A DNA stretch of 64,000 nt from Myxococcales bacterium (lineage in GTDB: Bacteria > Myxococcota_A > Polyangia > Nannocystales > Nannocystaceae): positions 806,001 to 870,000 of the forward strand of contig JACKDU010000001.1 in the NCBI GenBank assembly GCA_020633335.1, in the 5' to 3' direction. Below, piece after piece: positions 1 to 8,593 of this stretch. The notes below the pieces were generated by a model. That model worked only from the letters and a program-made list of their open reading frames with translations, did not search any database and was not told where the DNA came from. Position numbers and translations under genes: made by a program. Position 1 is the stretch's first letter. The number at the start of each line of letters is the position of its first letter.

Positions 1-2078
1 TGATCGCCGACACCGGCAACCACGCGCTCCGGCGCCTCCGCGGCGAGCTCCAGATCACGGAGCTCCTCGCGGGGACGCCGACACGCCGCGGCCGACGCGA
101 CGGCCCGGCCGCCGACGCGCTCCTCTCCCGGCCTCGCGCCCCCTGCGTCGCCGGGGATCAGGTCTTCTTCCTCGACGGCGACGACGCGATCCTCCGCAGC
201 GTCCGCGACGGCGAGGTCATCACCCACCGCCGCTTCCCGCGGCGCCTGCGGATGATCCGCTGCCGCGAGGGCGAGCTCGTCGCCCTCGCCTCGGACGCCA
301 CCCTCCACGTCCTCGACGTCGCCAGCGGGCGCCGCCGGGCGCGGACCTTCGCGGCGATCGACGGCGCGCGGCTGCGGCTGCGGAACATCGCGCTCGGGCC
401 CGAGGGGCGGATCTTCGCGGTCACCCACGACAACAGGATCGTCGAGGGGAGGATCGGTGAGGGGTCGCGGATCGACGCCACGGTGATCTTCGCCGGCGCG
501 GGCGAGGAGACCACGCCGCGCGCGAAGAACGACCGCTTCCCCTACGACTTCGATCACGTCCGCTTCGCGTCGATCCAGGACATCGCCTACGTCGAGCGCT
601 ACGACGGCCTCCTGGTCCAGGACGACGTCCCGCCGGCGAAGCCGCTGCCGGCGCTCAGCGAGCGGATCCACCTCCGCTTCCTCGACCTCAAGGAGCGCAA
701 GGTCTACCCCTGGATCAAGCCCGAGGTCTTCGGTCAGGCCTACGTGCTCTGGAACGAGACCAGCGAGTCGCTGGTCTCGGGCTTCCACCTCGGGAGCATG
801 GCCCTCGATCCGGCGAGCGCGTCGCTCTTCTACCTCGAGGGCCGCCGCTCCCGGCTCTACCGGATCGACGACGGGATCCTCGGGCTCGCCAAGACCGGGC
901 ACTTCGGCGGCGGCGCGGCCAAGGTCGCCCTCAAGGACCGCCTCGGCGCCGGGCTCGGTCGCCGCGCCCAGGTCCGCTGGCGCCCGCAGGAGCACCTCGG
1001 CGCGCGCTGGGAGGATCAGCCGCGCGCCGGGCCCTACCTCGCGCTCCTCGTCGGCTCGTCGATGATCGCGTACAACGACATCGTCGGCGAGTACTCGCTC
1101 GGCCGGAAGATCGAGCAGGTCCTCAGCGCCGAGCTCGGCTACCGCGATCGGATCCGCTTCGATCTCTTCCAGCGCACCCGCTCGGGCGCCAACCTGGCGA
1201 AGATGATCGAGACCCTCCGCGAGGCCGAGGAGGAGGGCCTGCGGGTCGACGTCGCGATCATCGACGTCTACGGGCTCATCGACCGCTTCCTCGAGGGGAG
1301 CGCCGACGAGGCCGCCTTCCTCGGCCGCCTCCGCGAGCTCGAGGACTACCGCCAGCGCACCGGGATCCTCGTGCTCTTCCTCGACAACACCGCGCTCGGA
1401 ACGCGCAGGGTCGACGGCATGCGGGCGCCGAACGCCGACGCGGCCGCGGTCCTCCGGCTGATCCGCCGCGCCGGCTTCCCGATCATCGACCCCGCCGATC
1501 GCCTGGTCCATCGCCACCTCGACTACTCGGCCTGGGGGAACCCGCCCTTCGCCCGCAAGCACCACATGCACCACGGATCGGTGTGGGGGATCGAGATCAC
1601 CGGGGAGCTCTTCGCCGAGCTCCTCTACCCCCACGTCCGGGACCACGCGGCCGCGCACCCGCCCCGTCACCGCGCGCCGCCGCCGGCCAACGACGGGGCG
1701 CGCGCGCGGCCGCTGGTCGTCGACGCCCTCGCCTCCGCGCCCCCGCGCGCGAGCCTGCCCGCGCTCGAGCGCGAGGCGATCCAGATCCGCTACGCCGACG
1801 GCAGCCTCCACCTCTTCCTCGATCGACGCGCGCTCGATCCCGCCGAGGGCGAGGCGGCGCTCGCCCTCGCGGCCCTCCACGAGGTCCTCGTCGGCGACGT
1901 CTACGGCGCGCTGGCCAGCGAGGTCAGCGTCGAGATCGCGGCCTTCCGCGACTACGACGAGTACGGCGCCGGGACGCTCTCGTCGGCGACGATCCTCTGG
2001 CGGCGGACGATGGACCGGCAGGGGGTCGCGCGGCTGATCGCCGAGGTCGCGGAGCGCCGGGCCGGCGCGACGCCCTAG
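1..2078 (+). CDS. NHL-repeat / SGNH-hydrolase-like protein (5' end outside window)
   Basis: The reading frame is open from base 3, so the true start lies upstream; 691 residues are visible. The first visible residues (IADTGNHALRRL...LLAG) are a typical NHL-type beta-propeller blade, and further blade-like segments run to about residue 330. The following region holds a VGSS segment near a predicted strand (a block-I-like nucleophile position in SGNH esterases), a hydrophobic strand ending VAIIDVYG, and a HHMHHGSVWGIEITGELFAE segment where SGNH proteins carry the last catalytic His. This fits an AlgX/SGNH-like acyltransferase or esterase fused to a propeller, but the catalytic assignment is inference. 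It converges on the GHKL pair, whose last stop is 50 bases away. Confidence 0.7.
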   Translation, partial: IADTGNHALRRLRGELQITELLAGTPTRRGRRDGPAADALLSRPRAPCVAGDQVFFLDGDDAILRSVRDGEVITHRRFPRRLRMIRCREGELVALASDATLHVLDVASGRRRARTFAAIDGARLRLRNIALGPEGRIFAVTHDNRIVEGRIGEGSRIDATVIFAGAGEETTPRAKNDRFPYDFDHVRFASIQDIAYVERYDGLLVQDDVPPAKPLPALSERIHLRFLDLKERKVYPWIKPEVFGQAYVLWNETSESLVSGFHLGSMALDPASASLFYLEGRRSRLYRIDDGILGLAKTGHFGGGAAKVALKDRLGAGLGRRAQVRWRPQEHLGARWEDQPRAGPYLALLVGSSMIAYNDIVGEYSLGRKIEQVLSAELGYRDRIRFDLFQRTRSGANLAKMIETLREAEEEGLRVDVAIIDVYGLIDRFLEGSADEAAFLGRLRELEDYRQRTGILVLFLDNTALGTRRVDGMRAPNADAAAVLRLIRRAGFPIIDPADRLVHRHLDYSAWGNPPFARKHHMHHGSVWGIEITGELFAELLYPHVRDHAAAHPPRHRAPPPANDGARARPLVVDALASAPPRASLPALEREAIQIRYADGSLHLFLDRRALDPAEGEAALALAALHEVLVGDVYGALASEVSVEIAAFRDYDEYGAGTLSSATILWRRTMDRQGVARLIAEVAERRAGATP

Positions 2079-2128
2079 GAGGCGAGCACGCGGAGGCGCC
2101 CACCCGCGTGGTTCTGAGCTCGCCTGCC

Positions 2129-5100
2129 TCAGCCCGCGCCGATCGCCGGCGCCGCCAGGGGCCGGAGCTCGCCGGCCGCCAGCGCGTCGGCGACCCGGAG
2201 CTGGAAGTCGCGCTCGTGGGAGTTGGTCACCTCCTCGAGGAGCGCGTTGATCTCGGCGTAGACCGCCAGGATCAGCCAGGCGAGCGCCCGCGGCTCGTCC
2301 TCGCCCTCGGCGAGCGCCCAGCGGACCTGCCAGTGCTCGGGGTTGAGGAAGACGAGGGCCGCGGTCCCGCCGCTCGCGCTCGCGGTGCAGGCGCGGTCGG
2401 GGGCCTCGACCGCCTCCGGCTCGGCGAGCCAGACGGCCGTGCGCTTGCCCGGGACCTCGGCGCCGAGCGGCGGGTCGGGGCGGAGCGCCTCGATCCAGCC
2501 GGCCACGGTCGCGCAGAGGGCGGGGCCGTCGAAGCGGGCGGGCGCCGGCGCGCCGGCGAGCGAGCTCGCCGGGCGGGCGCCGTGTCCGGCTGGCCTCGCG
2601 ATCCTGTTGGAATGAACATGGCGCTCCAGCCATGCCCTTTGGAACGGGGTGAGGCGGGCGGCGTCGACCAGATCGACCCCCGAGATCGCCGCCCCGGGGC
2701 GCTGGCGGGTCGCCTGCGCGAGCTCGCGGAGGAGCGCCGAGGCGTGGACCGGGAGCCCCTGGCGGCCGGGGAAGAGCGGGAGGTTGAGGATCTGGCCGGC
2801 GATCTCCGAGCGCAGGGAGGGGACGATCGCCCCGCCGGGCGCGGCGATCAGCGAGAGCTTGCGGCCAGCGTGGTCGAGGAGGACGGCGATCGCCCGCGCG
2901 AGCTCGCGGCCGCCGGCGGGGAGCTCGGGGAGGCGGGCGGCGAGGGCCGCCAGCGCCCGGCTCGCGCCCTGGTGGATCACCGCGAGGAGGGGCTCGATGA
3001 TCGCCTCGGAGAGCTCGGCGACCCCGAGCTGGAGGGCGCCGACCACCCCGTACTCCTCGGCGAGCTCGCGGAGCGCGAAGACCACCCGGAGGCGCGCGTC
3101 GAGGAGGACGATCCGCGGCTCCTCGGGGGCCTCGAGCGGGATCCCGAGCGCGCCCCGGAGGCCGCCCTCGGCGACCTCGATCCGCGCGAGGTAGGCGGGC
3201 TCGGGGCCGGCCTCGTCGCCCCTCGCCTCGGCCGCGAGGTCGAAGTCGAAGGGGAGGACGAGGCGGCCGAGCGCCGCCAGGTGTCGGAAGAGGAAGGGCG
3301 AGATCTGGAGCTCGGCCGGCGCCCCCTCGCCGCGGACGATCGCCGCGGCCGGCGGCGGCAGGGCGCCGTGGTCGTAGTGGGCGACGATCCGCCCGTGCTC
3401 GGCGAAGCCGGCGAGGAGCTGCCGGAGGCTGTAGCCGCGGCCCTCGCTGTCCTGGGCGATCACCACGTCGACGCCGAGGGGCTCGGCGATCCCGCGGGCG
3501 AGCGCCTGGCAGAGGTAGCGCTGGATGTGGCGGCAGGCCTGGCGGCGGAGCTCGTCGGCGGCGGCCGGGTCGGCGTCGCCCTCGGGCGCGGCGAGGTAGA
3601 GGTGGAGGAGGCCGGCGTAGAGCGCCTCCTCGGCGGCCGCGCGGCCGGCCTCGTCGAGCGCGTCCAGGCCCTCGCCCTCGACCAGGAGCGGGAAGTCCGG
3701 GTACGCGCGGAGGCCGAGCGCGAGGTCGCGGATCCGCAGGTCGCCGTGCTCGGCGAGGACGTCGCGGGCGTCGACCCGGACGTAGGCCGCTTCGCCGACG
3801 AGGGCGATGAGGAGGCGCTCGGACTCGCGGTCGAGGTCGAGGATCTTCGCGCGATCGAGCCCCTCGAGGTCGGCCGGGACCTCGGGGATCACCCCGTAGA
3901 GCACGCCCTCGCCGGCTTCGAAGAGCTCGGGGAGCGCGCGGAGCGGGTGCTCGCGGCCGTCGAGGGTGCGGAGGATCGGCAGGCCCAGGAGGTCGAGGCC
4001 GTCGATCACCTCGAGGGGCGAGAGCACGACCTCGACCCCGCCCTCGCGGCGGCGCATCCGGATCACCGTCGTCCGGTGGATCGCCGCGAGCGCGAGGTGA
4101 GCCTGCGGCGTGCAGGGGCTGATCTCGGCGCCGATGAGCCCGTGGAGGGCGCGCCGCGAGGCGTCATGGAGGGCACCGGCGGCGTGGCGGGCGAGGGCGC
4201 CGGCGGTCGCGTCGGCGAGCCCGGCGATCGCCGCGAAGTGGCTGGGCGCGAGCCCGGGGATCTCGGCGATGAGCACGTGGCCGGGGTAGGCCGAGACCAC
4301 CGAGGTCCGGAGCACCTCGCGGCCGAGGGTGTGGAGGCGGACCTCGAGCGCGCCGCGGCCGGAGGCGTCGCCCGGCGTGTAGACCTTCACGCTCACGTCG
4401 CCGCGGACCCCGAGGGCGCGGCCGAGCTCGAGGCGGGTGTAGGCGAGGTCGACGGCGGGCTTGGGCTTGGCCTTGTCCTCCCGCTCCTCCGCCTTCTCCG
4501 CCTCGTCGGGCCCGTCGTCGTCGACCCCGCGGATCAGGCGGGCGAGCTCGCCGGCGGCGAGCGGCGGCGCGTCGATCACCGAGACCAGCCAGGGGCGCGG
4601 CGGCTCCTCGGCCGGCGCCTGGGTGTAGACCCGCAGGTCCTCGTCGCCCTTGAGGTCGGGGGCGATCACCGAGACCTCGCGGCCGCCGAGCACCCGCAGG
4701 CGCTCGATCTGATCGTCGCTCGCGCTCAGGAGCTCGGCGTCGAGGGCCGCGGCGATCCGGCGGGCGACGCTGGCCTGCGCCGAGCTGGCGATCACGCCGG
4801 GGTGGACGACGACCACCCGCCCGAGCTCGCGGAGGAAGCCGCGGAGCTGGGTCTGATCGATCCGCCCGCCGCCGAAGATCCGGACGTCGAAGGCGCGGCT
4901 CAGCGCGGTCTCGCCGCGCCGCAGCATCTCCGCGTAGGGGCGGAGGCGGAGCCACATGTCCTCGAGGCGCTGGTCACGGACCACCCGCGCGTGGTCGGCG
5001 GTCTTGTGGAGGGTGTCGAAGTTGATCGTCCCGCCGATCTGCGAGCCCGGCACGAGCTCGTGCTCGATCGACTCGATCCACACCCCGCAGGTGAGGAGGC

Positions 5101-5839
5101 GGATCGACGGCGCGCCGCCGAGGGGATCGAGCGCGAGGGTGCCGAAGAGGTCGCCCTCGTCGATCTCGATCGACCGGCGGTAGCCGAAGGTGCGGGGGAT
5201 CCGGAGGGAGGCGACCCCGAAGATCGGCTCGTCGTTGAAGAAGATCGGCACCGGCGCGCAGAGGCAGCGCTGCTCGATGATCCCGCGCTCGTCGAGGCCC
5301 TCGCCCTGGATCGGCAGCTTGAGCTCGGCGCCCATCTTCGAGCGCTTCATCCCCTCGACGCGGATGAAGGTGCCGGCGAGCGCTTGATCCGGGCGGCCGA
5401 TCTCGAGGCGATCGGCGTCGCTCTCGAGCTCCATCCGGGTGGTCCCCGCGAGGGTGCCGTCGCCCGACTCGATGACGATCCGCCGGGGGTGGAAGAGCAT
5501 CAGCGCGTTGACCCCGAGGGCGAGGGCGCGGAGGGCCGCGAGCTCCTGGCGCTCCTTCGACGCGAAGAGGAAGTCGAAGAGGTTGGAGAGCCCCGCCTCC
5601 GGGAAGCCGCCGCCGACGTAGGAGAGCGTGAACGAGAGGTCGTCGGCGTACATCGAGATCCAGCTCGCGCCGCTGGCGACCGAGGCCTGGATCAGCTCGA
5701 GGACGTAGTAGTGCGGGTTCGCCAGGGCGAAGTGCCGCATCTTCTGGATCGCCCGGGAGCGGGCGAGGGTGAAGCGCTGGCGCTCGGAGAAGGCGCCCGG
5801 CCGGCGGGCGCGGGCGATGACGGCGTCGATCGAGCTCAT
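2129..5839 (-). CDS. Large degenerate GHKL-ATPase-like protein (1236 aa), partner of the Hsp90-like protein
   Basis: Start chosen at the ATG at 5839, which overlaps the stop of the upstream gene as ATGA; the longer open frame upstream is a shadow. The N-terminus has a GHKL-like N-box, LELIQAS at residues 47-53, where the family's Mg-binding Asn is Ala52. A GVNAL segment and a GTFIRV segment sit where the G2 and G3 boxes should be. The remaining ~1000 residues are Leu/Ala/Glu-rich with no domain I recognise; a lysine/glutamate-rich linker (KAEEREDKAKPKP) lies mid-protein. There is no signal peptide, so it is probably cytoplasmic. The architecture mirrors its neighbour, suggesting a divergent paralogue that lost ATP binding and acts as partner or regulator. 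Function unknown. Confidence 0.75.
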   Translation of the reverse strand: MSSIDAVIARARRPGAFSERQRFTLARSRAIQKMRHFALANPHYYVLELIQASVASGASWISMYADDLSFTLSYVGGGFPEAGLSNLFDFLFASKERQELAALRALALGVNALMLFHPRRIVIESGDGTLAGTTRMELESDADRLEIGRPDQALAGTFIRVEGMKRSKMGAELKLPIQGEGLDERGIIEQRCLCAPVPIFFNDEPIFGVASLRIPRTFGYRRSIEIDEGDLFGTLALDPLGGAPSIRLLTCGVWIESIEHELVPGSQIGGTINFDTLHKTADHARVVRDQRLEDMWLRLRPYAEMLRRGETALSRAFDVRIFGGGRIDQTQLRGFLRELGRVVVVHPGVIASSAQASVARRIAAALDAELLSASDDQIERLRVLGGREVSVIAPDLKGDEDLRVYTQAPAEEPPRPWLVSVIDAPPLAAGELARLIRGVDDDGPDEAEKAEEREDKAKPKPAVDLAYTRLELGRALGVRGDVSVKVYTPGDASGRGALEVRLHTLGREVLRTSVVSAYPGHVLIAEIPGLAPSHFAAIAGLADATAGALARHAAGALHDASRRALHGLIGAEISPCTPQAHLALAAIHRTTVIRMRRREGGVEVVLSPLEVIDGLDLLGLPILRTLDGREHPLRALPELFEAGEGVLYGVIPEVPADLEGLDRAKILDLDRESERLLIALVGEAAYVRVDARDVLAEHGDLRIRDLALGLRAYPDFPLLVEGEGLDALDEAGRAAAEEALYAGLLHLYLAAPEGDADPAAADELRRQACRHIQRYLCQALARGIAEPLGVDVVIAQDSEGRGYSLRQLLAGFAEHGRIVAHYDHGALPPPAAAIVRGEGAPAELQISPFLFRHLAALGRLVLPFDFDLAAEARGDEAGPEPAYLARIEVAEGGLRGALGIPLEAPEEPRIVLLDARLRVVFALRELAEEYGVVGALQLGVAELSEAIIEPLLAVIHQGASRALAALAARLPELPAGGRELARAIAVLLDHAGRKLSLIAAPGGAIVPSLRSEIAGQILNLPLFPGRQGLPVHASALLRELAQATRQRPGAAISGVDLVDAARLTPFQRAWLERHVHSNRIARPAGHGARPASSLAGAPAPARFDGPALCATVAGWIEALRPDPPLGAEVPGKRTAVWLAEPEAVEAPDRACTASASGGTAALVFLNPEHWQVRWALAEGEDEPRALAWLILAVYAEINALLEEVTNSHERDFQLRVADALAAGELRPLAAPAIGAG

Positions 5840-7626
5840 CGGCGGGCCTCCTTGGCGTCGAAGCGGCGGGCGTGGCCGGGGAGGGCGGCGGCCATCAGCG
5901 GGCCGTCGAGGTCGAGGCGGCGGTCCTCGGCGAGGAGGAGGTCCTTGGCGAGGCAGTAGGCGGCCATCGCCGGGTCGCGGGCGCGGAGCTTGACCAGCGC
6001 CTGGAGGTGGGGGTGGTCGTGGTTGACCGCGGCCTCCGGGCGCCGCAGTCGGCGGCCGACGCCGGCGATCGCCACCGGCGGAGGGATCGCCATCACCCGC
6101 TGGATCGCCCGGGCGACGACGAAGAGCGGGGGCCCCTGCTCCTGGCTGAGGCGGCAGGGGATCAGGCGGCGGTAGCCGGCGCCGACCGCCTGGAGGAGCG
6201 CGTCGGCGTCGGCGATGAGCGCGGCCGCGTCGCTCGGCGAGGCCTCGGCGGCGATCGGCTCGACCACCAGGAGCGCGTCCTCGGGCGCGCAGATCAATTG
6301 TGCGTAGGCGCCCCAGTGGTCGTAGCCGAGGACCGAGCGGGCGCGGCCGACGAGGCCGCTGGCCGAGCGGTGGGCGAGGTAGGCGACGACGAGGTGGCCG
6401 AGGGCGCCGAAGGAGGCGGCCGCCGGGCCCTCGCCGGCGGCGTGGCGGCGGCCGAAGAGGACCGGCACGCCGCCGGCCGCGAGCGCGGTGGTCAGCGGCG
6501 AGGCGACGTCGCTCACGTAGATCCGCCCGTCCTCGCGGGCGGCCTCCCAGAGCGCGTCGAGCGAGCGCGCGCCGCCGTCGATCGTCCGCAGGAGGGGCGC
6601 GCCGCCGTGGGCCGCGAGGTGGGCGATCGGCTGGCGGGCGAGGTAGTCGAGGAGGAGGTGGTAGCGCTCGGCGTCGGCGAGGTCCCAGGTCGCCTGGCCG
6701 ACGAGGGCCGTGAGGTCGGCGATCAGCGCGCTCAGGAGCGGCCCGGCCGCGAGCTCGTCGACCATCCGCATCACCTTGAGGAAGTTGGCGTCCTGGACGA
6801 CGGTGTCGCGGCTCAGGGTGTGCTCGAGGTAGCGCGACTTCACCTTGAAGGCGATCCGCTCGAAGCGGCCGGCCCGATCGCCGAGGATCTGCTGGCCGTC
6901 GCGCGAGAAGGCGAGCGCCAGGCCCTTGTTGTAGAAGCCGTAGACGGGGGCCTGCGAGAAGGCGGCGACGATCTCGGTGCCCTCGATCTCGGCCCGGGTC
7001 AGGCAGGCGCCGGTGACCGCGAAGTCCTCGTTGATCACCTCGAGCTCGCCGCCGCCGGGGGCCGAGCGATCCTCGAAGGTGACCTCGACGTCGGAGTGGG
7101 CGCACCAGCGCCTCAGGGTCTCGCGGGAGCGGGCGACGAGCTCGCCGTAGCGCCCGCGGTCGCCCTCGAGGAAGAGGGTGATCTGGGTGCCGTCGACCGG
7201 GGTGTCGAGGCGCGCCTTGACGAAGGAGCGGTCGGCGTCGAAGCAGATCTCCCAGTGCTCGCCGTCGCGCCCGGTGTGGAGGAGGACGGCCTTGGGTCGG
7301 CAGGCGAAGACCGAGACGAAGCCGATCCCGAACTTGCCGATCTTGGTCAGGTCGCCCTCCTTCTTCGACGAGAAGAGCTTGGTGAGCTGGCCGTCGATGA
7401 TCTCCTCGTTCATCCCCTCGCCGGAGTCGTCGATGTGGATCGCGATCGTCCCCTGGTCCTCCTCGCCGGGGATCAGCTCCATCCAGACGTCGACGGTCGC
7501 CGAGCCGGCGTCGATGCTGTTTTGGATGAGCTCGCGGTAGAAGTCGAGCGAGGACGAGAACTGGGTGACGAGGTTGTCGACCGCCTGGGCCGTGAGGTCG
7601 CTGAGATCGAGCTCCGAGGGTCCCAC
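5836..7626 (-). CDS. Hsp90/HtpG-like GHKL ATPase
   Basis: A GTG at 7626 is the best start; it gives 596 residues and puts the GHKL fold at the N-terminus, while the upstream open frame is low-complexity shadow. Bergerat-fold motifs are intact: N-box RELIQNSIDA (Asn36), G1 DDSGEGM (66-72), G2 GKFGIGFVS (97-105) and a GTQITLFL G3-like strand. A following segment, EHTLSRDTVVQDANF, resembles the HtpG middle-domain region containing the conserved SRE...Q signature. Unlike HtpG it lacks an obvious C-terminal dimerisation domain of the usual length. It is translationally coupled (ATGA) to the 1236-residue degenerate GHKL protein, so the two probably work as one cytoplasmic complex. It could be a specialised chaperone or part of a conflict system; the sequence does not decide. 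Confidence 0.8.
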   Translation of the reverse strand: MGPSELDLSDLTAQAVDNLVTQFSSSLDFYRELIQNSIDAGSATVDVWMELIPGEEDQGTIAIHIDDSGEGMNEEIIDGQLTKLFSSKKEGDLTKIGKFGIGFVSVFACRPKAVLLHTGRDGEHWEICFDADRSFVKARLDTPVDGTQITLFLEGDRGRYGELVARSRETLRRWCAHSDVEVTFEDRSAPGGGELEVINEDFAVTGACLTRAEIEGTEIVAAFSQAPVYGFYNKGLALAFSRDGQQILGDRAGRFERIAFKVKSRYLEHTLSRDTVVQDANFLKVMRMVDELAAGPLLSALIADLTALVGQATWDLADAERYHLLLDYLARQPIAHLAAHGGAPLLRTIDGGARSLDALWEAAREDGRIYVSDVASPLTTALAAGGVPVLFGRRHAAGEGPAAASFGALGHLVVAYLAHRSASGLVGRARSVLGYDHWGAYAQLICAPEDALLVVEPIAAEASPSDAAALIADADALLQAVGAGYRRLIPCRLSQEQGPPLFVVARAIQRVMAIPPPVAIAGVGRRLRRPEAAVNHDHPHLQALVKLRARDPAMAAYCLAKDLLLAEDRRLDLDGPLMAAALPGHARRFDAKEARR

Positions 7627-7921
7627 GGCGGGAATCTTACAGTAGTTGCGCGGGCGGGAGAGCGAGCGGCCGGCGGGCGAGGGTGCGCGCGTCGGCGGCG
7701 GGGAAGGGGCGCGTGGGGCCTCGATCGGCGGCTCAGGGCCGGGAGCGCGGCCCTCGCAGGCACGGGCCAGCCGGGCGCGCCGCCGCGATCCGCCCGGCCG
7801 CTCGTTCGTCGCCTCGACAGGTTTTTCGGGCGCGTTAGATCGACCGGCGGCGAGCGGCGTTGAGAGGGCGCATCCCCCCTCCCCAAGAAGGCGCCGCGAG
7901 AGCGGCGCAGGAGCACCCCCC

Positions 7922-8188
7922 ATGTCGATGATCGCCGCCCTCACCTTCGCCCTCGCCCTCCAGCCCTCCGCCACGGACCAGGACGCCGACGCCCGCGCCC
8001 GCGTCAGCACCCAGACCCCCGCCGGCGTCACCGCGGTCTACGACTTCGAGAACGACAACGTCGACGGCGAGGTCATGCGCCCCGAGGGCGTCGATCTCTC
8101 CGGCCGCAAGGGCCCGCGCTTCAGCTCGCTCCTGACGATCCGCGGGACCTTCGTCGCCGAGATGATCCGCCTCGCGAACGACGTGTAG
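7922..8188 (+). CDS. Small exported conserved protein (88 aa)
   Basis: ATG at 7922 follows an AGGAG-type ribosome site (GCAGGAGCACCCCC). The first ~17 residues are hydrophobic (MSMIAALTFALALQ) and look like a signal peptide or anchor. The mature part contains VYDFENDNVDGEVMRPEGVD, then RGPRFSSLL-like residues and RGTFVAEMIRLANDV at the C-terminus. I recall similar short 'DFxxxxVxGExxxPEG...SSLIxIRxxF' patterns in deltaproteobacterial proteins, but I cannot name a family or a function. It is divergent from the GHKL operon with about 295 bases between, and the 405 bases downstream hold no gene. Confidence 0.7.
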   Translation: MSMIAALTFALALQPSATDQDADARARVSTQTPAGVTAVYDFENDNVDGEVMRPEGVDLSGRKGPRFSSLLTIRGTFVAEMIRLANDV

Positions 8189-8593
8189 TCGCTCCGCGAG
8201 CCCGCACCCGCGCCCTCCACCCCCGCATCATCGAGAGGGCGCGGCGCGGGCCGGCCGCGGGCCGCGCCTGGGCACGGGCGCGGGCCCGCGGAGGCGCCGC
8301 CCGGAGGGACCCGGCGGCGCCCGTCGGCGGCGCCCCGTCGGCGACCCTGGTCAGGATCACCGGACCGAAAGGACAGGTGATCGGGCCGGTGAGTCGTCGG
8401 CGGGGCGCCGGCGCTCGTCTCCCAGGTCCGTTCACGCGGTGACCTCGTCGTCGCTCGCCGATCGATCCGCCGCCGCGGCGGGCCTCCCTGGTTGACGGGC
8501 GCGCCCGCGCGCCCGCGCCCAGGAGACCTCCGCAGCGGCGGGGTCTTCACGGCCGCCGGGCCTCCTCTACGATCGTCAGGTTGGAGGTGGAGG
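8189..8593. other. Intergenic region without a gene
   Basis: No frame here has credible coding character. It holds a spaced inverted repeat, GATCACC (8355-8361) and GGTGATC (8376-8382), around GGACCGAAAGGACA, whose second half resembles one arm of the dispersed TGTC palindrome. A CTACGAT box (8567-8573) lies 20 bases before the next ATG and may be the promoter -10 for that lipoprotein. Confidence 0.5.

Noticed and set aside
1583..5959. Very long plus-strand open frame (1458 codons)
   Set aside because: It is antisense to the GHKL gene, extremely rich in Arg, Gly, Glu and Asp, and has no domain; a typical shadow in 70 % GC DNA.
5840..7105. N-terminal extension of the 1236-residue GHKL partner
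   Set aside because: This part overlaps the Hsp90-like gene in another frame and is Arg/Pro-only; the ATG at 5839 with the ATGA overlap is the natural start.
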